The translations under genes were made by a program, and so were the position numbers. This document shows, piece by piece, positions 1 to 9,380 of a DNA stretch of 64,000 nt (position 1 is the stretch's first letter; the number at the start of each line of letters is the position of its first letter). Location of the stretch: contig NZ_CP068046.1 in the NCBI RefSeq assembly GCF_016698665.1, positions 3,224,001 through 3,288,000 on the forward strand. The letters run 5' to 3'. The notes under the pieces were generated by a model. The model was not told the DNA's origin. It made no database searches and saw only the letters and a list, made by a program, of their open reading frames with translations. The DNA is from Devosia rhizoryzae (lineage in GTDB: Bacteria > Pseudomonadota > Alphaproteobacteria > Rhizobiales > Devosiaceae).

Positions 1-619
1 GCGGCGCCGCGACATTTTCCGAAAGGCACAGCATCGGCAGATGCCGCCGCTCTTCCGGGACAATGTGCGGGGCAGCAAGCTCGGCAAAGATTTCAGCGGT
101 GCGCCTTGAGTAAATGAGTGCCGCATCGAACTGCGTGAGGTCCGATGCCGCTTCCGGCAGGCGGGTTTCCGCCACCATGTCGTAGACGGCAACGGTTGCA
201 ACCATCAGTCCGTGCGGGGCCAGCGCATGGGCAAGGTCGCCGCTCAAATGCCGGCCGCAGGGATAAAAGACCGGACCTTCAAGCCGCGCCAGGGCAATGG
301 CCGTCACCAGCGAGTCGAGCGTGCCATCGGCGGCCATGACCTCGGTAAAGCCCAGCATCCGCGCCTCATGCGCCGTGCGGTCGCCGACCGCAAAGACGGG
401 CTTGTGGCGGAAGGGTTCGAGCGCATCCTGGTCGTCGAGCGAACGCAAGGCATTGGTGCTGGTCAGCGCCATGGCGGCAAAGCCATCGGGACCCGGCAGG
501 TGCGCATGAATGTTCTGCCGCGTCAGCAAGGGCGCGGCGACATAATCGATGCCGAGCGCCTGCAGCCGCTCGCCCGTGGCCTGCGCATCGGGCTCCGGCC
601 GTGTCACCAGCATGCGCAT
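1..619 (-). CDS. hemD: Uroporphyrinogen-III synthase, C-terminus cut by window edge
   Basis: HemD closes and isomerises hydroxymethylbilane to uroporphyrinogen III, the branch point to heme, siroheme and cobalamin. The frame opens with [12 protein letters not shown], the typical HemD start, and contains ALTSTNALRSL and VFAVGDRTA, which match the family's conserved blocks. The start was chosen because its ATG shares bases with the hemC stop (TGATG at 621-617), so the two are translationally coupled; an in-frame ATG at 631 is possible. About 206 residues are visible and the stop lies beyond base 1. HemD is poorly conserved in general, so the call rests partly on its position after hemC. Confidence 0.88.
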   Translation of the reverse strand, partial: MRMLVTRPEPDAQATGERLQALGIDYVAAPLLTRQNIHAHLPGPDGFAAMALTSTNALRSLDDQDALEPFRHKPVFAVGDRTAHEARMLGFTEVMAADGTLDSLVTAIALARLEGPVFYPCGRHLSGDLAHALAPHGLMVATVAVYDMVAETRLPEAASDLTQFDAALIYSRRTAEIFAELAAPHIVPEERRHLPMLCLSENVAAP

Positions 620-1557
620 CACTGGTGCCATTGCCTGAACCATTCGGGGCCCGCCTGCCGAACCAGCTCGCGGCCGACCTGTTCGCCCAGCGCACTGGGG
701 TCGGTTCCGGCGGCTTCGGCATGGAACGAGGTCTGGCCATCAAGGCTGAGGATTTCGCCCTTGAGCCGGAGTTGGCCATTTTCGACGCGGCTCAAGGCAC
801 CCACCGGGGTGCGGCAGGAGCCGTCGAGAATGGCGAGCATGGTCCGTTCGGCCAAGATCGCGGCATGGGTTGGGGCATGGTCGAGGGGTGCCACCGCATC
901 AGCGAACCGCTCGTCATCGGCGCGGATGGCAATGCCGATGGCGCCCTGCGCCGGAGCGGGCATGAAATGGCTGGTGTCGAGCAGTGCCGTGGCGCGATGC
1001 GCTTCGCCCAGCCGATTAAGACCGGCAACGGCCAGAAGCGTGGCATCGGCGACGCCATCGAGCAGCTTTTGCAGCCGCGTATGCACATTGCCGCGAAACG
1101 GCACGATCCGTAGGTCTGGCCGCAAGCGCCGGGCCTGGGCGGCGCGGCGAATGGAGGAAGTGCCGAAGCGCGCCCCCTCGGGGAGATTGTCGATGCCCTT
1201 GGCTGTGACCGACAAAAAGGCGTCGCGGACGTCCTCGCGCTCCAGGAATGCGGCCATGCGCATGCCCTCGGGCAGGGCGGTGGCGACATCCTTGCTGGAA
1301 TGAACGCCGATATCGATGCGCCCGTCGAGCAGCGCTTCGTCGATTTCCTTGGTGAAGATGCCCTTGCCGCCGATGGTCGACACCGGCGCATTGCCGGCCT
1401 GGCTGCGATCGCCGCCGGTCGAGAAGACCTCGATCTCGATCTCGTCCTCGGCCACGCCATGGGCCTTGCTCAGAAGCGTGCGCACCAGTTTCGCCTGGGT
1501 CAGGGCAAGCGGGCTTCCGCGCGTTCCGATCCGGGCAAAGGGGGTGGGCGATTGCAT
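619..1557 (-). CDS. hemC: Hydroxymethylbilane synthase (porphobilinogen deaminase)
   Basis: HemC polymerises four porphobilinogens into hydroxymethylbilane in the cytosol and passes it to HemD, encoded directly downstream. Family motifs visible are [14 protein letters not shown] at the N-terminus, [34 protein letters not shown] and, near residue 245, GSCRTPVGA, whose Cys carries the dipyrromethane cofactor. The length of about 312 residues is normal. ATG 1557 is preferred; an in-frame TTG lies two codons upstream at 1563. The gene is divergent from tsaD across about 50 bp, which must hold both promoters. Confidence 0.96.
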   Translation of the reverse strand: MQSPTPFARIGTRGSPLALTQAKLVRTLLSKAHGVAEDEIEIEVFSTGGDRSQAGNAPVSTIGGKGIFTKEIDEALLDGRIDIGVHSSKDVATALPEGMRMAAFLEREDVRDAFLSVTAKGIDNLPEGARFGTSSIRRAAQARRLRPDLRIVPFRGNVHTRLQKLLDGVADATLLAVAGLNRLGEAHRATALLDTSHFMPAPAQGAIGIAIRADDERFADAVAPLDHAPTHAAILAERTMLAILDGSCRTPVGALSRVENGQLRLKGEILSLDGQTSFHAEAAGTDPSALGEQVGRELVRQAGPEWFRQWHQ

Positions 1558-1610
1558 TGGCAAGGGGTCCTATAGTAGGCGATAGGCCTTACGGGAGTAG
1601 ACAGTTCGTC

Positions 1611-2690
1611 GTGACCGGGCAAGCATCAACCACCATTCTCGGGATCGAGACCAGCTGCGACGAAACCGCCGCCTCGGTCGTCGTGCGAGATGAATCCGGA
1701 CGCGGGCGCATTCGTTCCAATGTGGTGCGTTCGCAGCTCGATGAACATGCGGCATTCGGCGGCGTGGTGCCCGAGCTTGCGGCGCGGGCGCATGTGGAGT
1801 GGCTGGACCACATCATCGCCCAGGCCATGGACGAGGCAGGGCTGGCGCTCGACGAGGTCGATGCCATCGCCGCAACCGCCGGACCAGGGCTGATCGGCGG
1901 CGTTCTGGTCGGTCTCACCACCGCTAAGGCGCTGGCGGCGTCGCTCGGCAAGCCGCTCCTCGCCGTTAACCATCTCGAAGGCCATGCGCTGACGGCGCGG
2001 CTGACCGATGGGGTCGCGTTCCCCTATCTGATGCTGCTGGTATCGGGCGGGCATAGCCAGTTTGTCCTCGTGCGTGGCGTCGGCGATTACGAGCGCTGGG
2101 GCGGCACAATCGACGATGCGCTGGGCGAGGCTTTCGACAAGGTCGCCAAGCTCCTCAGCCTTGGCCATCCTGGCGGCCCTGCCGTGGAGCGTATCGCCAG
2201 GTCCGGCGACCCGAAGCGCTTCAAGTTCCCGCGCCCGCTCTTGCGCGAAGAGCGGCTCGATTTTTCCTTTTCCGGTCTCAAGACCGCCGTGCGCCTCCAG
2301 GCGGAAGCCCTGGCGCCGCTGAGCGACCAAGACGTTGCCGATATAGCGGCAAGTTTTCAGGCCGCGGTCACCGATATCGTCGCCACCCGCTCGCGCCAGG
2401 CACTCGAGCGCTTCAAGGCCGAGTTCGGGGGCGCGCCGGCACAGCTCGTCGTCGCCGGTGGGGTTGCGGCCAATCAGGAAATATCCGCAGCTTTGCGCGC
2501 GGTCGTCGCCGAGATCGGCGCGCGCCTCGTCGTGCCGCCGATCGCGCTTTGCACCGATAATGGCGCCATGATCGCCTGGGCTGGCGCGGAACGGCTAGCG
2601 CTCGGGGCGCATGACAAGCTCGACGTCGCGGCGCGGCCGCGCTGGCCGCTCGATACGCCGGACATGAAGGTGAACAGCGATGCAGCTTGA
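1611..2690 (+). CDS. tsaD: tRNA t6A37 threonylcarbamoyltransferase subunit TsaD
   Basis: TsaD moves the threonylcarbamoyl group from threonylcarbamoyl-AMP to A37 of ANN-decoding tRNAs, acting with TsaB and TsaE. The ASKHA fold is recognisable from [16 protein letters not shown] at the N-terminus, the metal-binding [12 protein letters not shown] (HxxxH), [13 protein letters not shown] and, towards the C-terminus, [13 protein letters not shown] place the start at GTG 1611 because the family begins a few residues before ILGIETSCD; a TTG at 1557 in the same frame would overlap hemC and add an unconserved stretch. The length of 359 residues fits. The 3' end overlaps gpsA by 11 bp. Confidence 0.95.
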   Translation: MTGQASTTILGIETSCDETAASVVVRDESGRGRIRSNVVRSQLDEHAAFGGVVPELAARAHVEWLDHIIAQAMDEAGLALDEVDAIAATAGPGLIGGVLVGLTTAKALAASLGKPLLAVNHLEGHALTARLTDGVAFPYLMLLVSGGHSQFVLVRGVGDYERWGGTIDDALGEAFDKVAKLLSLGHPGGPAVERIARSGDPKRFKFPRPLLREERLDFSFSGLKTAVRLQAEALAPLSDQDVADIAASFQAAVTDIVATRSRQALERFKAEFGGAPAQLVVAGGVAANQEISAALRAVVAEIGARLVVPPIALCTDNGAMIAWAGAERLALGAHDKLDVAARPRWPLDTPDMKVNSDAA

Positions 2691-3666
2691 AACGGTTTCG
2701 GTGATCGGCGGCGGCGCCTGGGGCACGGCATTGGCGCAAGCGTCTGCCATGGCGGGTCGCGCCGTGACGCTGGTCCTGCGCAATGAGGCGCAGGCCGAGG
2801 CGGTGAACTCGTCCCGCCGCAACGATGCGGCGCTGCCCGGGCAGGAGCTTCACCCCGAGCTTGAGGCCGCTGGCGCCTTTTCAGGCGCAGATATCGTCAT
2901 TCTTGCCGTGCCGGCACAGGCGACGCGCACGCTTCTTTCCACCATAGACCCGGCCCTGTTGGCCGGTCGCCCCGTCGTGCTCTCTGCCAAGGGGCTCGAA
3001 ACCGGCACGCTGGCGCGGCAGAGCGAAGTGCTTTTGGCCATGGCGCCAGACGCCATCCCCTATGTCCTTTCCGGCCCGAGCTTTGCCGCCGATGTCGCCG
3101 CGGGTCGGCCTACTGCCGTCACCCTTGCCGGTGACGATGCCGACAACACATCCGAGCTCGCCGTTGCCTTGGCTGGGCCGACCTTCCGCCCCTATGCCGC
3201 CGATGATCGCATCGGCGTCGAGATCGCCGGTGCGCTCAAGAATGTCTATGCCCTGGCCTGTGGCGCCGTCGATGGCGCCCAGCTCGGCGCTTCGGCGCGC
3301 GCGGCGCTGATCGCCCGCGGCTATGCCGAAATGGCACGCATGGTCACCGCCATGGGCGGCTCCGCCCATACGCTGACCGGCCTTGCCGGGCTGGGCGACC
3401 TGACGCTGACCTGCACCTCGACGCAGTCGCGCAATTACCAGTTCGGCATGGCGCTGGGCGCGGGGCGCCCTACCGCCGAAATCCTCCAGTCCGGCGCCAA
3501 GCTGGCCGAAGGCGTCGCCACCGCGCCCGTCGCCGCCGCGCTGGCCAGGAGTTTTGGCGTCGATGCACCGCTGATCGACGCCGTCGATGCGGTGGTCGCC
3601 GGCCAATCCGATATCGCTACGATTGTTGCGGGCCTCATGTCCCGCCCTCTTAAAAGGGAACACTGA
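2680..3666 (+). CDS. gpsA: NAD(P)-dependent glycerol-3-phosphate dehydrogenase
   Basis: GpsA reduces dihydroxyacetone phosphate to sn-glycerol-3-phosphate, the backbone for phospholipid synthesis. The Rossmann motif [13 protein letters not shown] is at residues 7-19, followed by the family signatures [11 protein letters not shown] and [12 protein letters not shown] (catalytic Lys) and the C-terminal [14 protein letters not shown] block. The length of 328 residues is standard. The start codon lies inside the end of tsaD (11-bp overlap), and YciI follows after 2 bp, so tsaD-gpsA-yciI-EVE is probably a single transcript. Confidence 0.96.
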   Translation: MQLETVSVIGGGAWGTALAQASAMAGRAVTLVLRNEAQAEAVNSSRRNDAALPGQELHPELEAAGAFSGADIVILAVPAQATRTLLSTIDPALLAGRPVVLSAKGLETGTLARQSEVLLAMAPDAIPYVLSGPSFAADVAAGRPTAVTLAGDDADNTSELAVALAGPTFRPYAADDRIGVEIAGALKNVYALACGAVDGAQLGASARAALIARGYAEMARMVTAMGGSAHTLTGLAGLGDLTLTCTSTQSRNYQFGMALGAGRPTAEILQSGAKLAEGVATAPVAAALARSFGVDAPLIDAVDAVVAGQSDIATIVAGLMSRPLKREH

Positions 3667-3668
3667 CT

Positions 3669-3962
3669 ATGCTTTTCGCCATGATCGCCAAGGACGCGCC
3701 CGATGCCCTGCAGAAGCGCCTCGACACCCGCCTGGTGCATCTCGATCACCTCAATTCCTTGGGCAAGAAGCTCGTCTTTGCCGGTGCGCTGCTCAGCCCC
3801 GAAGAGCAGCCCGAAGGCTCGATCGTGGTGTTCGATGCCGAAACGCTCGCCGAGGCGCAGGCCATGGCCGATGCCGACCCCTTCGTTTCCGCCGGGGTGT
3901 TCGCCTCCCACGAGGTCAAGCGCTGGCGCGTCGCCATCAACACAACCGGCGTGGAGTTCTAG
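3669..3962 (+). CDS. YciI family protein
   Basis: This 97-residue protein of the YCII/dimeric alpha-beta barrel superfamily has the usual layout: MLFAMIAKDAPDA at the start, a central RLVHLDHLNSLGKKLVFAGAL and DADPFVSAGVFASHEVKRWR near the end. The conserved His and Asp that form the pocket in YciI proteins are present (HLDHL and ADADPF). The biochemical role of most YciI proteins is not settled. It sits 2 bp after gpsA and 4 bp before the EVE gene, an arrangement I recall as common in Rhizobiales, so linkage is the main clue. Confidence 0.88.
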   Translation: MLFAMIAKDAPDALQKRLDTRLVHLDHLNSLGKKLVFAGALLSPEEQPEGSIVVFDAETLAEAQAMADADPFVSAGVFASHEVKRWRVAINTTGVEF

Positions 3963-3966
3963 AACC

Positions 3967-4401
3967 GTGGCCTATTGGCTGATGAAGTCGGAGCCGGACG
4001 TTTTTTCCTTCGACGATCTCGTCGCCAAGACCGAGCGCGGCGAAGTGGAAGAATGGCACGGCGTCCGCAACTATGCGGCGCGCAACAACATGAAGGCCAT
4101 GGCGGTCGGCGACGAGGCCTTTTTCTACCACTCCAATATCGGCAAGGAGATCGCCGGCATCATGCGCGTGGTCGCCGCCGCGCATCCGGACTCTACCGCC
4201 GAGCTCAACGCCAAGGGCGAAGTGGTCTGGGAATGCGTCGACACCCAAGCCGTCAAACCCCTGCCGCGCCCGGTGACCCTGGCCGAAATCAAGGCTACGC
4301 CGGAACTCAGCGAGCTTGAATTGGTCAAGCTCTCCCGGCTGTCGGTCAGCAAGGTGTCCGAGGCCGAATGGACGTTGCTGTGCAATATGGGCGGGCTGTA
4401 G
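3967..4401 (+). CDS. EVE domain-containing protein
   Basis: This is a single EVE domain of 144 residues, a PUA-like fold that in other systems binds modified bases in RNA or DNA. AYWLMKSEPDVFSFDDL, EWHGVRNYAARNNM, GDEAFFYHSN and the C-terminal LSRLSVSKVSEAEW are the expected conserved blocks. Start at GTG 3967 keeps the conserved AYW; ATG 3982 would cut into the first strand. The physiological substrate of the housekeeping EVE proteins is not known. It is the last gene of the tsaD-gpsA-yciI run and converges with yciB. Confidence 0.9.
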   Translation: MAYWLMKSEPDVFSFDDLVAKTERGEVEEWHGVRNYAARNNMKAMAVGDEAFFYHSNIGKEIAGIMRVVAAAHPDSTAELNAKGEVVWECVDTQAVKPLPRPVTLAEIKATPELSELELVKLSRLSVSKVSEAEWTLLCNMGGL

Positions 4402-4403
4402 CA

Positions 4404-4503
4404 CCCCCACCCAACTTCCCCCGTAAGGCGGGGGAGGAGCTCCATCGTGCCAAGTGCAACAGCCGTACTCCTCCCCCTACTTAAGGGGGAGGCGGGGTGG
4501 GGG
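4404..4503. repeat. Intergenic palindromic element, type A copy 1
   Basis: Outer arms CCCCCACCC and GGGTGGGGG enclose two inner hairpins built on CCCCC/GGGGG. The copy lies between the convergent EVE gene and yciB. Four further copies of the same design are in this window (5584, 21213, 42229 and 49628). No coding capacity is evident. Large palindromes of this sort are known as RIME-like or REP-like mosaics in Rhizobiales; I did not match this one to a named family. Confidence 0.8.
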
Positions 4504-4772
4504 TACTCGGCTACGCTTATTCCCCTTATCCCCACCCCCAAAACCTTGGGCTAATCTCCCCCCATCCCCGCCACACACGCGGTGCCGACGAAGCATCGGG
4601 CAGGGAGACGGGTCTTTCGGGGTCGCCTGAGAGAGTGCGTGGATGCCGACGCCGGTCAGGTGAGCGTGCGGATTTGGGGAAATGGGAACTCGCGCACCCG
4701 CCTCAGAACCAAACAATTACCGCCACCGATGGGTGGACTGCCCGAGGCGTGCGCAAAAAATCCCGATCGTGC

Positions 4773-4825
4773 GAAGCGGCTTTCGCCTCTTCCTTATACA
4801 ACCATTTCGGGACGAAAGCCGCTTC
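4773..4825 (-). terminator. Hairpin with T-tract, likely yciB terminator
   Basis: A perfect 13-bp inverted repeat has arms GAAGCGGCTTTCG at 4773-4785 and CGAAAGCCGCTTC at 4813-4825. Read on the minus strand, the stem is followed within about 10 nt by TTTTTT, consistent with termination of the leftward yciB transcript that ends at 4875. The remainder of the 4504-4772 gap shows no supportable gene. Confidence 0.55.
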
Positions 4826-4874
4826 TCACCGTGTAACCGCGACGCCGCAAGGCCGGGCGGCGCTGGTGCTCGCC

Positions 4875-5507
4875 TCAGGTTTCGACGACGACGGGCGGCG
4901 TTTGCGGCGCAGTTTCAGTCGGCGCGTATTTTTGCAGGAGCGGCAGCTGGCTCATCGAGAACAGAACCGTCAGCGGCATCACGCCCCACACCTTGAAGGC
5001 CACCCAGAAGTCGGTATCGAAATTGCGCCACACGACTTCATTGGCGACGGCGAGCACGACAAAGAACAGGCCCCAGTTCAGCGTCATCTTCCACCAGCCC
5101 TCGGGCCGGAGCTTATAAACGTCGCCGAAGACGTGCTTGAGCAGCGAGTGGCGGAAGAGGAGCCCGCCCAGCAGCACCGCGGCAAAGAGCGAATTGGTGA
5201 TGGTGGGCTTCATCTTGATGAAGGTATCGTCCTGGAGCCAGAGCGTCAGGCCGCCGAAAACGAGGACGACGACGCCAGTCACCAGCGGCATCACGGCGAT
5301 CTTCTTGAGCAGGATCCAGCTCAGCGCCAGCGAAATGACCATCGCCGCCATGAACCAGGCCGTGGCGACAAAGATGTCGGCGCGGCCATTCATGATGAAG
5401 AACACGACCAAGGGACCAAGCTCGAGCGCCAGCTTGATGATCTGGGGACGCAGTTCGTCCCAGTTGACGTCCTGTACGGCGGTTTTGTCGGTCATGTTTT
5501 TGTCCAT
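4875..5507 (-). CDS. yciB: YciB/IspZ inner-membrane septation protein
   Basis: This is a roughly 210-residue polytopic protein of the YciB (IspZ) family, linked to cell division and envelope synthesis in enterobacteria. Five or so hydrophobic segments are visible, with family blocks [49 protein letters not shown] and [17 protein letters not shown]. In alphaproteobacteria yciB typically follows ftsY, as here. ATG 5507 is used; an in-frame ATG at 5495 is equally possible because neither has a clear ribosome-binding site. A type A palindrome separates it from ftsY. Confidence 0.92.
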   Translation of the reverse strand: MDKNMTDKTAVQDVNWDELRPQIIKLALELGPLVVFFIMNGRADIFVATAWFMAAMVISLALSWILLKKIAVMPLVTGVVVLVFGGLTLWLQDDTFIKMKPTITNSLFAAVLLGGLLFRHSLLKHVFGDVYKLRPEGWWKMTLNWGLFFVVLAVANEVVWRNFDTDFWVAFKVWGVMPLTVLFSMSQLPLLQKYAPTETAPQTPPVVVET

Positions 5508-5583
5508 TGGCCCAATCTGATGGGGCGCGCGATCCGATGCAAGCTGCCTGTAAGGATAAAGCGTGGTGAGATTTGGGCTAAGG

Positions 5584-5681
5584 CCCCCACCCAGCCTCCC
5601 CCGTCAGTCGGGGGAGGAGCCGCATCGAGTTCAGCCCCGGATCGAGCTCCTCCCCCTCCTAAGGGGGAGGTTGGGTGGGGG
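5584..5681. repeat. Intergenic palindromic element, type A copy 2
   Basis: It has the same design as the copy at 4404: outer CCCCCACCC/GGGTGGGGG arms and inner CTCCCCC/GGGGGAGG hairpins around an unconserved centre. This copy lies between two genes in the same direction (ftsY to yciB), so any transcript reading through would fold into a long hairpin inside the operon. Confidence 0.8.
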
Positions 5682-5695
5682 TTGCGCGGATGCAA

Positions 5696-6922
5696 TCAGT
5701 CGAAGCCAGCAATGGCCCGGGCAAAGTCGCGGGCCTCGAACGGCTCGAGATCCTCGACCCCCTCGCCGACACCGATGAAATGGACCGGCAGGCCGAATTT
5801 TTGCGCAATGGCAACGAGGATGCCGCCCCGCGCCGTGCCATCGAGCTTGGTCATCACCAGCCCCGTCACCCCGGCGCGCTGGCCAAAGATCTCGACCTGC
5901 TTGAGCGCATTCTGCCCGGTCGTGGCATCGAGGGTAAGAAGCGTTGCGTGCGGGGCGGTCGGCTCAACCTTCTTGATGACGCGGATGACCTTTTCGAGCT
6001 CGTTCATCAGCTCGTCGCGGTTCTGCAGGCGCCCGGCCGTGTCGATGATCAGAACATCGCGGTCCTCGGCCTTGGCTTGGGTCACGGCATCGAAAGCGAG
6101 GCCGGAGGCATCGGAGCCAGCCGGCCGGGTGATGACCGGAGCGCCGGTGCGCTGGCCCCAGACCTGCAGCTGCTCGATCGCCGCGGCGCGAAAGGTATCA
6201 CCGGCCGCCAGCATCACAGACTTGCCGTCGCGGGCAAATTTTTGCGCCAGTTTGCCGATGGTCGTGGTCTTGCCCGAGCCGTTGACGCCGATCATCAGGA
6301 TCACGAAAGGCTTGTGCAGCGTGTCGACGGCGAGCGGCCGCGCTACGGGTACCAGGACCTTTTCGACTTCGGACGCCAGAACGGTGCGCACGTCATCGCC
6401 CGATACGTCGCGGTCAAAACGGTCGCGGCGCAGCGTATCGGTAATGGCGGTGGCCGTATCGATGCCAAGATCGGCCTGGATCAAGACGTCTTCGAGTTCG
6501 TCCAGCGTGGCCGCATCGAGCTTGCGCTTGGTGAATACCGAAGTGATCGAGGTCGAAAGATTGTCCGATGAGCGCTTGAGGCCGGAAGCGAGCCGCTGGA
6601 ACCAGCCTTGCGGCTCTGCGGCCGCCGTTGCCGGTGCCGGGATGATCGGCACGCTGTCGAGCCGGGCCGCAGCTAGATCCTCAATATCTTCGACATAGTC
6701 AGGTGTCGTCTCCGGCGGGCCGGGCGGCGGCAGCTCGTCCGGCTGGTGCGGGGGAGCCGGGACGATGTCCGGCTCCCGCGCAGGCGGCACCTTTTCGGGA
6801 ACGGGCGGGATGGGAGCGAGCGGCGCATCCGGCAAGGCTTCGGGCGGCGGCGGCGCCGGACGCGGCTCGTCCGTCATCGCATCGTAGAGCCGCCTGAAAA
6901 AGCCCGGCTTTTTGTCGCTCAT
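5696..6922 (-). CDS. ftsY: Signal recognition particle receptor FtsY
   Basis: FtsY is the SRP GTPase receptor that docks Ffh-ribosome complexes at the inner membrane. The 408 residues comprise a Pro/Glu-rich N-terminal A domain of about 95 residues, then the N and G domains. G-domain motifs are GVNGSGKTTTIGKLA (P-loop), DTFRAAAIEQL, IIDTAGRLQNRDELM and TKLDGTARGG, ending in IGVGEGVEDLEPF. Its partner Ffh is encoded at 13445. It lies downstream of mtaB in the dapF-mtaB-ftsY run, separated by an 88-bp palindrome. Confidence 0.96.
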   Translation of the reverse strand: MSDKKPGFFRRLYDAMTDEPRPAPPPPEALPDAPLAPIPPVPEKVPPAREPDIVPAPPHQPDELPPPGPPETTPDYVEDIEDLAAARLDSVPIIPAPATAAAEPQGWFQRLASGLKRSSDNLSTSITSVFTKRKLDAATLDELEDVLIQADLGIDTATAITDTLRRDRFDRDVSGDDVRTVLASEVEKVLVPVARPLAVDTLHKPFVILMIGVNGSGKTTTIGKLAQKFARDGKSVMLAAGDTFRAAAIEQLQVWGQRTGAPVITRPAGSDASGLAFDAVTQAKAEDRDVLIIDTAGRLQNRDELMNELEKVIRVIKKVEPTAPHATLLTLDATTGQNALKQVEIFGQRAGVTGLVMTKLDGTARGGILVAIAQKFGLPVHFIGVGEGVEDLEPFEARDFARAIAGFD

Positions 6923-6944
6923 TCAAATGCCTTCCGTGACACGA

Positions 6945-7032
6945 CCTCGTCCTTCGACAAGCTCAGGATGAGGTCTACTGCTTGGCTCGATAGAAAAGTA
7001 GCCCTCATGGTGAGCCTGTCGAACCACGAGGG
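6945..7032. repeat. REP-like inverted repeat, type E
   Basis: Two roughly 29-bp arms, 6945-6973 and 7003-7032, are imperfect reverse complements. Each contains the core TTCGACA(A/G)GCTCA followed by ATGAGG. Cores of this kind recur between genes in many alphaproteobacterial genomes. It fills the gap between mtaB and ftsY. Confidence 0.75.
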
Positions 7033-7042
7033 CGTGGCGCAA

Positions 7043-8305
7043 TCACGCCGCTACACGCAGCGCTTCGCCCAGGAGCCCTCTGGCGTCCATACCGGTGATG
7101 CGCATCGCCAGCAAATCGCCCGCCGGCTCATCCGGAACGCGCACCGGCACAAATTGTTCGGTTCGCCCGATGCCGCCACGTTCGACCAGAACGCTTTCGA
7201 TCTTGCCGATCCGGGAGGCACAGAGTTTTGCGACCTGCCGCTCCCCCGCGTCGCGTAACTTCGCCGCCCGCAACTTACTCACGGCGCTGTTGACTTGTGG
7301 CATTCTCGCTGCCGGGGTGCCCGGGCGCGGCGAATAGGGAAAGGCGTGGATATAGGTGAGGTCGGCCTCGGCGATAAAGCGCAGCGAGTTTTCGAACATG
7401 GCGTCGGTTTCGGTCGGAAAGCCGGCGATGATGTCGGCGCCGAACACCATGTCCGGCCGGTTTGCCCGCAGCTTTTCCACCACCGCCAAGGCGTCATCGC
7501 GCAGATGCCGCCGCTTCATGCGCTTGAGGATCATGTCGTCGCCGGACTGGAGCGAGAGATGCAGGTGCGGCATCAATCTCTTTTCTCTTACCGCTTCATA
7601 GAGCGCCGGGTCGGCCTCGATGGAATCGATCGAGGAAATGCGAAGTCGCGGCAGGTCGGGCACGTGGCGGAGAATGGCCTGCGTCAGCATGCCCAAGGTG
7701 GGACTGCCCGGCAGGTCGGGCCCATAGGAGGTGATGTCGACGCCGGTCAGCACCACTTCGCGGCAGCCATTGCCGACGAGTTTTTTAATCTGTTCGACGA
7801 CAACCCCCATCGGCACCGAACGGCTGGGGCCGCGGCCGAAGGGAATGATGCAGAAGGTGCAGCGATGGTCGCAGCCGTTTTGCACCTGGACGAAGGCGCG
7901 CGTCTTGCCGTCCATGCCCTCGATCAGGTGGCCTGCGGTTTCCCGCACGCTCATGATGTCGTTGACCTGGCACTTGTCGTTAAGCGCGGTGCCGAAGACG
8001 ATCGGGCTATAGCTCTCGGCCCGGAGCTTGTCGGCATTGCCGATCACGAGATCGACCTCAGCCATGTTGCCGAAGGTGCGCGCTTCGGTTTGCGCAGCGC
8101 AGCCGGTGACGATGATGCGGGCCGCTGGATTGTCGCGCTTTGCCCGCCGCACCGCCTGCTTGGCCTGCGTCACCGCCGATTGGGTGACAGCGCAGGTGTT
8201 GATGATGATGGCGTTATCGAGCCCGGCCTTTTCGGCCTCGGCCTTCATCACCTCGCCTTCATAGGCGTTGAGCCGGCAGCCAAAGGTCAGCGTTTGCACG
8301 CTCAT
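7043..8305 (-). CDS. mtaB: tRNA t6A37 methylthiotransferase MtaB
   Basis: MtaB is a radical-SAM enzyme that converts t6A37 to ms2t6A37 in tRNA, downstream of the TsaD reaction. An N-terminal UPF0004 domain supplies Cys10, Cys38 and Cys69 for the auxiliary cluster. The radical-SAM site is GCDHRCTFC (Cys145, 149, 152), and a TRAM-like C-terminus follows. Start [10 protein letters not shown] at 8305 shares bases with the dapF stop (TGATG); a longer frame upstream runs through dapF antisense and is not real. The length of 420 residues is typical. Confidence 0.95.
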   Translation of the reverse strand: MSVQTLTFGCRLNAYEGEVMKAEAEKAGLDNAIIINTCAVTQSAVTQAKQAVRRAKRDNPAARIIVTGCAAQTEARTFGNMAEVDLVIGNADKLRAESYSPIVFGTALNDKCQVNDIMSVRETAGHLIEGMDGKTRAFVQVQNGCDHRCTFCIIPFGRGPSRSVPMGVVVEQIKKLVGNGCREVVLTGVDITSYGPDLPGSPTLGMLTQAILRHVPDLPRLRISSIDSIEADPALYEAVREKRLMPHLHLSLQSGDDMILKRMKRRHLRDDALAVVEKLRANRPDMVFGADIIAGFPTETDAMFENSLRFIAEADLTYIHAFPYSPRPGTPAARMPQVNSAVSKLRAAKLRDAGERQVAKLCASRIGKIESVLVERGGIGRTEQFVPVRVPDEPAGDLLAMRITGMDARGLLGEALRVAA

Positions 8306-9192
8306 CAGGCGGCCTCGCTGCGCGTCCAAGCGCCGGTCGCAGGATCGAGATCGCCGCGCCATTCGAATTCGGCAGGACCGGTCAGCGTCACATGGTCGTT
8401 GTCGAGCCATTCGACGACGAGGTCGCCGCCAGGCACGGTCACCGTCGCCTTGCGGGCAGTGCGGCGGGTGCGGGCGCCATTGACCAGGGCAGCACAAGCC
8501 GCCGTGCCACAGGCCTCGGTCAGTCCCGCGCCACGCTCCCAGGTGCGCAGGATGATGCGGTCGGGCGCCAACACATTGGCGATCGAGATATTGGCGCGCT
8601 CGGGAAACAGCGGATGATTTTCGAGCAGCGGTCCGAAGCGATCGAGCGCATAGCTCCAGACGTCGTCCTTGACCCAGAAGGTCGCGTGTGGATTGCCCAT
8701 GGAAGCGACCGATGGCGAATGCAGCACCGGCGCATCGATCGGTCCGATTTGCAGTTCCACCTGGCGGGTGTCGGCAAATTCCTCATTGAGCGGAATGTCG
8801 TACCAGGCAAACTTTGGCGTGCCCATGTCGACGGTGATCTGCCCGTCCGCGGCCTCTTCGCCGAAAAGAATGCCGGCCAGGGTTTCGAAGGTAAACCGTC
8901 TCCGGCCCTCTTCAGCGCCCAGCGCCTGTACGACGCAGCGCATGCCATTGCCGCAGGCCTGGGCGCGCGAACCATCGGAATTTATGATCTCGATGTAATA
9001 GTCGGTGCCAGGCGTGCGCGCGTCATGGATAGCCATGATCTGGTCGAACTTGGTTTGCGGCTGCGCATTGATGGCGATCGCCGCATCCGGCGTGACGCGG
9101 GCCTTGCTGCCGCGCATGTCGGCGACGACGATCTGGTTGCCCAGCCCATTCATCTTGAGAAACGGCACCCTGCTCACGCCGGAGCCTCGCAT
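8305..9192 (-). CDS. dapF: Diaminopimelate epimerase
   Basis: DapF interconverts LL- and meso-diaminopimelate, the last step before lysine and peptidoglycan precursors. Both catalytic cysteines are in classic context, ACGNGMRCV and [14 protein letters not shown], and FLKMNGLGN marks the N-terminus. ATG 9192 gives 295 residues; GTG 9177 is also plausible and an in-frame ATG at 9225 seems too long. It is the first gene of a leftward dapF-mtaB-ftsY-yciB group and is divergent from the acyltransferase at 9381 across nearly 190 bp. Confidence 0.95.
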   Translation of the reverse strand: MRGSGVSRVPFLKMNGLGNQIVVADMRGSKARVTPDAAIAINAQPQTKFDQIMAIHDARTPGTDYYIEIINSDGSRAQACGNGMRCVVQALGAEEGRRRFTFETLAGILFGEEAADGQITVDMGTPKFAWYDIPLNEEFADTRQVELQIGPIDAPVLHSPSVASMGNPHATFWVKDDVWSYALDRFGPLLENHPLFPERANISIANVLAPDRIILRTWERGAGLTEACGTAACAALVNGARTRRTARKATVTVPGGDLVVEWLDNDHVTLTGPAEFEWRGDLDPATGAWTRSEAA

Positions 9193-9380
9193 GCTGGAGA
9201 AAATCGTACGCCCTATATGGCGCAAGGTGGCCCCGATTGCCAGCGGCGGGCGAAATCGGATGCATCGATAAAGTTTTATGCAATTTGGCGCCAGTCTCGC
9301 AACAGCCTGTCCCTATTGTGCAATTGGCTGCTTAACCACTTTGGCAGCCAGGACACCGCATCACGCCGAGTGCCACTAGA

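Noticed and set aside
4497..6698. 733-codon plus-strand frame through yciB and ftsY
   Set aside because: It crosses two palindromes and two well-recognised minus-strand genes; it is a GC-rich artefact.
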